10,853 nucleotides of DNA, from positions 1-10,853 of the forward strand of contig CAIQIL010000653.1 in NCBI GenBank assembly GCA_903871865.1. The letters are read 5' to 3'. Of the stretch, positions 6,259-10,853 are shown in pieces. The notes under the pieces are model-generated. The model was not told the DNA's origin. It searched no databases and saw only the letters and a list, made by a program, of their open reading frames with translations. Numbering within the stretch: position 1 is the stretch's first letter; every line of letters begins with the position of its first letter. A program made the position numbers and the translations under genes. The DNA is from an uncultured Burkholderiales bacterium. Its GTDB lineage: Bacteria; Pseudomonadota; Gammaproteobacteria; Burkholderiales; Burkholderiaceae_C.

Positions 6259-8156
6259 GCGCCACAGGCTCGCGCATCGACCGGGTCCGCGTGACGGCAC
6301 CGCCGGGCGCGCAGGCCTCGGCACTGAGGCCGCGCCTGCAACACGCGCTGGCCCAATGGCTGGACGCCGCCGAGGCCCAGCACCACGGCTTGCCCGCCGA
6401 CGCCATCGTGCTGGTGAGGCAGGTGAAGGCTTCGTGGCGCGCGGTGCAGCACGCTGGACACGCCGCGGGGCATCCGCCTCTCGCCTTCCCCCCCGGGCCT
6501 TCGCCTTCGCCGTCATCTTCGCCTTTGAGCGCCGCCTTGCACAGCGCCCAGCACGCTTGGCCCACCTCGGGCGTGCCCGTGGGCGCTGCTTGCCCAGCGG
6601 TGTGGTTCGGCAACGAAGCCGAGGTGCTGGCCGGCCTGGCCCGCGACGCCCTGGGCGGCTCGCTGGCGCAACGCTGGTGGTGGCGTCAGCTCGTGGGCAG
6701 GCAGGTGCACGACGAGGTCGTCCAGCAGCGCTGGGTGGCGTCGCCTCGGCACGTGCCACTGGCATTGAGCCTCTTGCACACCGACCAGCAGGGCACCGCC
6801 TGGCTGCGCCACATGGGCGAGGCCTGCCGCGAGGCGCTGCTGCAGGCGCTGGCATCGGCCTTCCCGAGCGACGCGGCCGTGCTGGCCTGGGTGCGTGCGG
6901 GGCGACCAGGCGCGGCGCCATCCTCAGCACCTGGCCCCGACGATGCCGAACGGCTGGCCCGCTTGTGCGCGACCTGGCTGCACCGGCCACAGGACGGGGC
7001 CCATGGCGCCAGCTTCCTGGCCAGACAAGCCCCGACACGCGAGCTTGCGCCCACCCAGGGCATCGGCAGCCAGGATGTGGCCTCGGCGAAGGACGCCATG
7101 CACGCGGGTCCGCGCGCTGCGCAGGCACCGGCTGCCGCCTCCAGCCACGCCCCTGACACGGCCGACGCCACGGCCCGCCACGCCAGCGGCACCCCTGCTG
7201 CGGCAAGCCGCACAGGCCAGGGTTCCACCGACCAGGCGCAGGGCGGTGCGCACGGCAAAGCAGGGGCTCCCAGCGCCCATGGCGACCTCGCGGCGGGCGA
7301 CCCAGCACAGCGGCCATGGCCTGCACCGATGCCCTCACCCACTTGGGGCGCCCCCGATGGCCAGGCCACCCTCGCGCCCACCTCGTCCGATGTGCCGCCC
7401 CACATCGGCCCGACGACCGGCACGCGCGAGCTCACGGGCCCAGGCGCCGCCACCCCATCGCCCGAGGATGCCGACCCGGCACTGAACACGGCGCTGAACC
7501 CGGCGCTGAACACTTCGCTCGGCCACGCGGCACCCACCACCGCAGACAGCGCCAAGCACCCGACCACGCAAGCCGCGCAGCGCCCAGCCTCCACGGCCAA
7601 CGCCAACAGCAACCGCGGCGCCCACCTGGCCACGGCGCAGCCACGCCCTGCCAGGCCAGAGGCCCTGTGGGATCGGGCCGCACCGCGCACCGACACCCCC
7701 CACGCCGGGCTGTTCTTCCTGCTCAACGCCGCCATCGGCCTGGGCTGGTACGGCGATTTCACCCAGCCCCAGCACCAGGGCTTGGGTGCCTCACCCTGGC
7801 AGTTCCTGCGCGCGGCCGGCCAGGCGCTGGTGGGCCCCGGCTGGCGTGACGACCCCTTGCTCGCCTGGCTGACGGCCCTGGACCCGAGCCCCTTGCCACA
7901 CACGGCCTTGCGCCCGCTGTGGCCACCGCTGCGCGCACGCCTCTCGCTGGCGCTGGGGCTGCCGCGCACCCAGGCCGTCCAGCTCACGGTGCGCCTGCCC
8001 GGCCAGGTGCGCCTGCGCCCTGGCCGCATGGACGTGCATGCGCCACTGGCCCAGCTGCCCCTGGCCGTGCGCATGGCCGGCCTGGACCGCGACATCGGCT
8101 GGCTGCCCGCCGCTGGCCTGGACATCCGCTTCCATTTCGAGGCGGGCACGCCATGA
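6255..8156 (+). CDS. eCIS-cluster protein with Ala/Pro/Thr-rich linker (possible tape-measure position)
   Basis: The gene encodes 633 residues from ATG 6255, preceded by GGGAGG. It has three parts. Residues 1-65 (SRIDRVRVTAPPG, then a helix and DAIVLVRQVKASWR), followed by a folded-looking section at about 115-216 (VWFGNEAEVLAGLARDALGG, RWWWRQLVG), form the N-terminal half. Residues 217-475 are low-complexity and rich in Ala, Pro, Thr, Ser and Gly, and probably disordered. Residues 476-633 are ordered again: HAGLFFLLNAAIGLGWYGDF, GWRDDPLLAWL, and the ending VRMAGLDRDIGWLPAAGLD. I associate these C-terminal motifs with uncharacterised proteins of eCIS clusters. The position, after the fibres and immediately before the ATPase, equals that of Afp14, the tape measure protein. 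A length-control role is only a positional inference, and the disordered centre is unlike a helical ruler. The stop overlaps the ATPase start by 4 nt (ATGA). Confidence 0.85.
   Translation: MSATGSRIDRVRVTAPPGAQASALRPRLQHALAQWLDAAEAQHHGLPADAIVLVRQVKASWRAVQHAGHAAGHPPLAFPPGPSPSPSSSPLSAALHSAQHAWPTSGVPVGAACPAVWFGNEAEVLAGLARDALGGSLAQRWWWRQLVGRQVHDEVVQQRWVASPRHVPLALSLLHTDQQGTAWLRHMGEACREALLQALASAFPSDAAVLAWVRAGRPGAAPSSAPGPDDAERLARLCATWLHRPQDGAHGASFLARQAPTRELAPTQGIGSQDVASAKDAMHAGPRAAQAPAAASSHAPDTADATARHASGTPAAASRTGQGSTDQAQGGAHGKAGAPSAHGDLAAGDPAQRPWPAPMPSPTWGAPDGQATLAPTSSDVPPHIGPTTGTRELTGPGAATPSPEDADPALNTALNPALNTSLGHAAPTTADSAKHPTTQAAQRPASTANANSNRGAHLATAQPRPARPEALWDRAAPRTDTPHAGLFFLLNAAIGLGWYGDFTQPQHQGLGASPWQFLRAAGQALVGPGWRDDPLLAWLTALDPSPLPHTALRPLWPPLRARLSLALGLPRTQAVQLTVRLPGQVRLRPGRMDVHAPLAQLPLAVRMAGLDRDIGWLPAAGLDIRFHFEAGTP
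7476..7511 (+). repeat. In-frame 12-bp tandem repeat, three units (linker protein)
   Basis: Three 12-bp units, CCGGCACTGAAC, ACGGCGCTGAAC and CCGGCGCTGAAC, encode PALN-TALN-PALN. A degenerate fourth unit encodes TSLG. They lie inside the low-complexity linker, so unit-number changes would alter linker length without shifting the frame. Confidence 0.85.
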
Positions 8157-10327
8157 CCCACGCACCGCCGCCCCCACCGTCACCAACGTCGTCGCCGCTG
8201 TCAGCTTCTGCCGCGCTGAGCGACGCCCGCGTGGCGCACCTGTGGCGCACCCGCACCCTGCTGGCCCTGCTGCGCGCAGGGCTCGGCAGCCACGGCGACA
8301 TGGCCGCCTGGCTGGACCGCCACCCGGTGCTGCAAGGTGTGCTCGACGACGCCGCTGACGCCGGCCTGGCCGAGCTCACGCTGGACGAGGGCATCGCCCA
8401 ACTCGATGGCCTGCTCTCCACCCAGACGCACAGCGCCCTGGGCCGGCTGCAACGCGCACTGGGGCTGGACGCCGATGGCCTGAGCTGCTGGGTGGCCGCG
8501 GCCCTGAGCGACGACGACCCGCGCCTGGCGCCCGTCATCGACGACCTGCACGGACAAGGCGGGCGCATCACCCGCGCCACCCTGGTCAGCCTGTGCGGGC
8601 CGCAGACCGCCGCCCTGGCCCTGCAGGCCCTGCACCACGCCCACGCCTTGCTGCCAGACCAGCGTTGCTGGGTGGCCCATGCGGCGCTGTGGGCCCTGGC
8701 CTGCGGCCTGCCACCGCCGCCCGGCACCTGGCGGCACCTGCCCCACCCTGCGCTGCCCAGGCTGGACGACCTCATCCTGCCCGAAGCCTGGCGCGAGCGG
8801 CTGCGCGCAGGCGCCAACCAGCCCCACCCAGCGCCGCAGACACAGGCCGAGACAGGCGTGTGCTGGCTGCTGCGCGGCAGCCCCGGCAGCGGGCGGCACA
8901 GCCTGGCCGCGGCCTTGGCCCAATCCGCCGGCCTGGGGCTGGTGGGGCCCGCGGGTGACGGCGCATGGGCGCTGTCAGACGCTGCGCCGAACGCCATGTC
9001 CAGCGCCATGTCCAGCGCCACGTCCGACGCCCCGTCGAACACAGCGGCACACGCCCTGGCGGCCGATGCCAGCCTCTTCACCGCCGCCGTGTTGCTGGAC
9101 GCCATGCCTGTGCTGAGCCTGTCTCCGGCGCCCGGCGAGCGCCTGCAACTGCCCGAGCCGCCGCTGCGCCTGCGCCACGCCCCTGGTCAAGCGCCCCTCA
9201 TGGCGGTGCGCCTGCCACGCCACGGGGGCCTGGGCATGCCCGGCTGGGAGACCCGCCAGATCGACCTGACGCCCCCCGACGCCACCGAGCGGCTGCGGCA
9301 CTGGCAGCGCGCCCTGGGCACCGACGTGCCACCCGAGGTGCTGGGCCTGCGCCTGCCGCGCGGCACCCTGCACCGCGTCACGCGGACGGTGCACGGCACC
9401 ACGCACCTCGGCATCGGCCACCCGGACCGCCCCGCCCTGATGCCCACCATCGTTTCGCACCTGGAGGCGCAAGGCCGCTTCGCGCTGGACGGCATCGCGC
9501 GGCGCATGCCCGACGTGCTCACCGCAGAAGCACTGGCCTTGCCCGTCGACACCCAGGACGAGTTCGATGCGCTCGTCGCCCGCTGCCGCCACCGCGACGC
9601 CCTGGCCGAGGCCCTGCCCTCGGCCTTCGGCCATGCCAGCGGTGTGCGTGCCCTGTTCAAAGGCGCCAGCGGCACGGGCAAGACGCTCGCGGCACGCCAC
9701 CTCGCCACCGCCCTGGGCCGGCCGCTCTACCGCGTGGACCTGGCCGCCACCGTGAGCAAGTACATCGGCGAGACCGAGCGCAACCTGGAGCGCGTCTTCG
9801 AAGCCGCCGAGTCCCTCGACATCGTGCTGCTGCTCGACGAAGGCGATGCCCTGCTGGCCGGGCGCACGCAAGTCGGCAACGCCACCGACCGCTACGCCAA
9901 CCACGAGACCAACTACCTGCTGCAGCGCCTGGAGCACTACAGCGGCGTGCTGGTGGTGACCACCAACGCGGCCGAGCGCATCGACACGGCGTTTTCTCGC
10001 CGCATGGACGTCACCCTCGACTTCCCCCTGCCCGACGCCCTCACCCGCCTGGCGCTGTGGCAAGCGCACCTGGGGCACATGGCGCAACCCCTGCCCCACC
10101 CCGAACGCCCGAGCGATCCAGCCACAGCGCAGTGGCTCGACGGCCTGGAGCGCGTGGCCCTGCGCTGCGCCTTGTCGGGCGGGCAGATCCGCAACGCCGC
10201 GCTGCACGCCACCCTGCTGGCGCTCGACGGCCCCGGCCGCATCGGCCCCCACGAGCTGCGCCTGGCGCTGGAGCGCGAGTACCGCAAGGTCGGCCAGCAG
10301 TGCCCCTCGCTGGACGAGGTGTTCTGA
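8153..10327 (+). CDS. eCIS AAA+ ATPase (Afp15/Pvc15-like), one degenerate and one active module
   Basis: This 724-residue protein starts at ATG 8153, overlapping the previous stop as ATGA, with GAGG 10 nt upstream. A Pro-rich start leads to a helical region; residues 110-150 resemble the winged-helix element common in this ATPase class. A first P-loop, GSPGSGRHS (242-250), has Arg-His in place of Lys-Thr/Ser. Its presumed Walker B is VLLDAM (D316, no Glu). This module is probably inactive. The second module is complete: Walker A GASGTGKT (504-511), the pore-loop region near KYIGETERN, Walker B LLLDEGDAL (D562, E563), sensor 1 TTNA (N605), arginine finger FSRRMD (R616/R617) and sensor 2 region LSGGQIRNAALHA (about 675). 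Afp15/Pvc15-type ATPases are conserved in eCIS clusters and are implicated in assembly or cargo loading. Here a DUF4157 gene follows after 2 nt, which fits that context. The identification is strong; the exact role is inferred. Confidence 0.95.
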   Translation: MTHAPPPPPSPTSSPLSASAALSDARVAHLWRTRTLLALLRAGLGSHGDMAAWLDRHPVLQGVLDDAADAGLAELTLDEGIAQLDGLLSTQTHSALGRLQRALGLDADGLSCWVAAALSDDDPRLAPVIDDLHGQGGRITRATLVSLCGPQTAALALQALHHAHALLPDQRCWVAHAALWALACGLPPPPGTWRHLPHPALPRLDDLILPEAWRERLRAGANQPHPAPQTQAETGVCWLLRGSPGSGRHSLAAALAQSAGLGLVGPAGDGAWALSDAAPNAMSSAMSSATSDAPSNTAAHALAADASLFTAAVLLDAMPVLSLSPAPGERLQLPEPPLRLRHAPGQAPLMAVRLPRHGGLGMPGWETRQIDLTPPDATERLRHWQRALGTDVPPEVLGLRLPRGTLHRVTRTVHGTTHLGIGHPDRPALMPTIVSHLEAQGRFALDGIARRMPDVLTAEALALPVDTQDEFDALVARCRHRDALAEALPSAFGHASGVRALFKGASGTGKTLAARHLATALGRPLYRVDLAATVSKYIGETERNLERVFEAAESLDIVLLLDEGDALLAGRTQVGNATDRYANHETNYLLQRLEHYSGVLVVTTNAAERIDTAFSRRMDVTLDFPLPDALTRLALWQAHLGHMAQPLPHPERPSDPATAQWLDGLERVALRCALSGGQIRNAALHATLLALDGPGRIGPHELRLALEREYRKVGQQCPSLDEVF
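8993..9040 (+). repeat. In-frame 12-bp tandem repeat, four units (ATPase gene)
   Basis: Two identical units GCCATGTCCAGC (8993-9004 and 9005-9016) are followed by the degenerate units GCCACGTCCGAC and GCCCCGTCGAAC. They encode AMSS-AMSS-ATSD-APSN. They lie between the degenerate P-loop and its presumed Walker B, in a segment that looks like an expanded loop. Confidence 0.85.
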
Positions 10328-10329
10328 GC

Positions 10330-10853
10330 ATGGCCGCCGTGATGTCCCCGCTGCGCGCCGCACCGCTGATGCGCCAGGCCGAAGTTGCGTCTGGTGCAAC
10401 GCCCGCTTTCCGCAGCGGCCACGACAGCGGCCAGCGCACCACCGTCCAACGCGCGGCCATGCGCGTGTCCTCGCCGACCGATGCGGCCGAGCGCGAAGCC
10501 AGCGACGTGGCGCGCCGCGTGGTGCAGATGCCCCCCCCGGCGGCATTGCTGGCCCGCAGCCCTGCCACGGCCCACCGCATCGTGGCGCGCAGCCAGATCA
10601 GCCGTGAGGGCGATGGCGCAGGCGGCAGCGTCGGGCCCCCCACGGCCGCGCGCATCCAGGCCAGCCGCGGCGGCGGCCAGGGCCTGTCGGTGCCGTTGCG
10701 CCGCTTCATGGAGCCCCGCTTTGGCGCCGACTTCTCACAGGTGCGCATCCACACCGACGCACGCGCCCAGCAACTCGCCCGCAGCCTGAGCGCACGTGCC
10801 TTCACCACCGGGGGCGACATCTTCTTCGGTGCAGGCCAGTTCCAGCCCGAGAC
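10330..10853 (+). CDS. DUF4157 domain eCIS-associated protein (3' truncated)
   Basis: The frame is open from ATG 10330 to the right edge (174 complete codons). The start lies 2 nt after the ATPase stop, with GAGG at 10316-10319 (10 nt upstream); ATG 10342 is a weaker alternative with no ribosome binding site. The N-terminal 110 residues are low-complexity, with the PTDAAEREASDVARRVVQM element that commonly precedes this domain. From about residue 119 the sequence is typical DUF4157 (PF13699): LSVPLRRFMEPRFGADFSQV, RIHTDARAQQLARSLSARAF, then GGDIFFGAGQFQPE. The family's HExxH-like metal-binding helix would follow just beyond the window. DUF4157 is strongly associated with eCIS loci, as a stand-alone protein or at the N-terminus of cargo toxins. 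Which applies here depends on the unseen C-terminus. Confidence 0.92.
   Translation, partial: MAAVMSPLRAAPLMRQAEVASGATPAFRSGHDSGQRTTVQRAAMRVSSPTDAAEREASDVARRVVQMPPPAALLARSPATAHRIVARSQISREGDGAGGSVGPPTAARIQASRGGGQGLSVPLRRFMEPRFGADFSQVRIHTDARAQQLARSLSARAFTTGGDIFFGAGQFQPE

Noticed and set aside
1..10853. CRISPR arrays, insertion sequences, rRNA
   Set aside because: I saw no regularly spaced direct repeats, transposase genes, terminal inverted repeats or rRNA-like segments.

Overview
The window is a compact, strongly GC-rich stretch with all genes on the + strand. It reads as the distal half of an extracellular contractile injection system (eCIS) operon: a phage-tail-like particle of the Afp/PVC type. 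The base composition and near-exclusive G/C at third codon positions would suit a GC-rich proteobacterium such as one of the Burkholderiales. That placement is an inference; no taxonomic marker gene is present.

Layout: (1) 1-1362, the 3' part of a baseplate/tail protein of the P2 gpI-like class, cut by the left edge. (2) 1396-3591, a fibre-like protein with an N-terminal adapter domain, three imperfect repeats each carrying an HxH motif, and a small C-terminal tip domain. (3) 3599-5971, a second protein with a similar N-terminal domain but a C-terminal half that looks like a right-handed beta-helix. (4) 5968-6258, a 291-nt interval that is either a small gene overlapping both neighbours by 4 nt or a non-coding insert; it contains a perfect tRNA T-arm-like sequence. 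(5) 6255-8156, an eCIS-cluster protein with a long Ala/Pro/Thr-rich linker, located where Afp clusters encode the tape measure protein. (6) 8153-10327, an AAA+ ATPase with one degenerate and one intact nucleotide-binding module. (7) 10330-end, the start of a DUF4157 protein, cut by the right edge.

The genes would work together as one machine. The gpI-like protein helps build the baseplate. The two adapter-domain proteins are candidate fibres or spikes for target recognition. The linker protein and the ATPase are assembly, length-control or loading factors. The DUF4157 protein is an eCIS-associated component or cargo. Spacing is tight: gaps of 2-33 nt, or 4-nt overlaps, which suggests one transcript with translational coupling. 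The main open points are the 5968-6258 interval, the paired fibre proteins and the cargo beyond the right edge.
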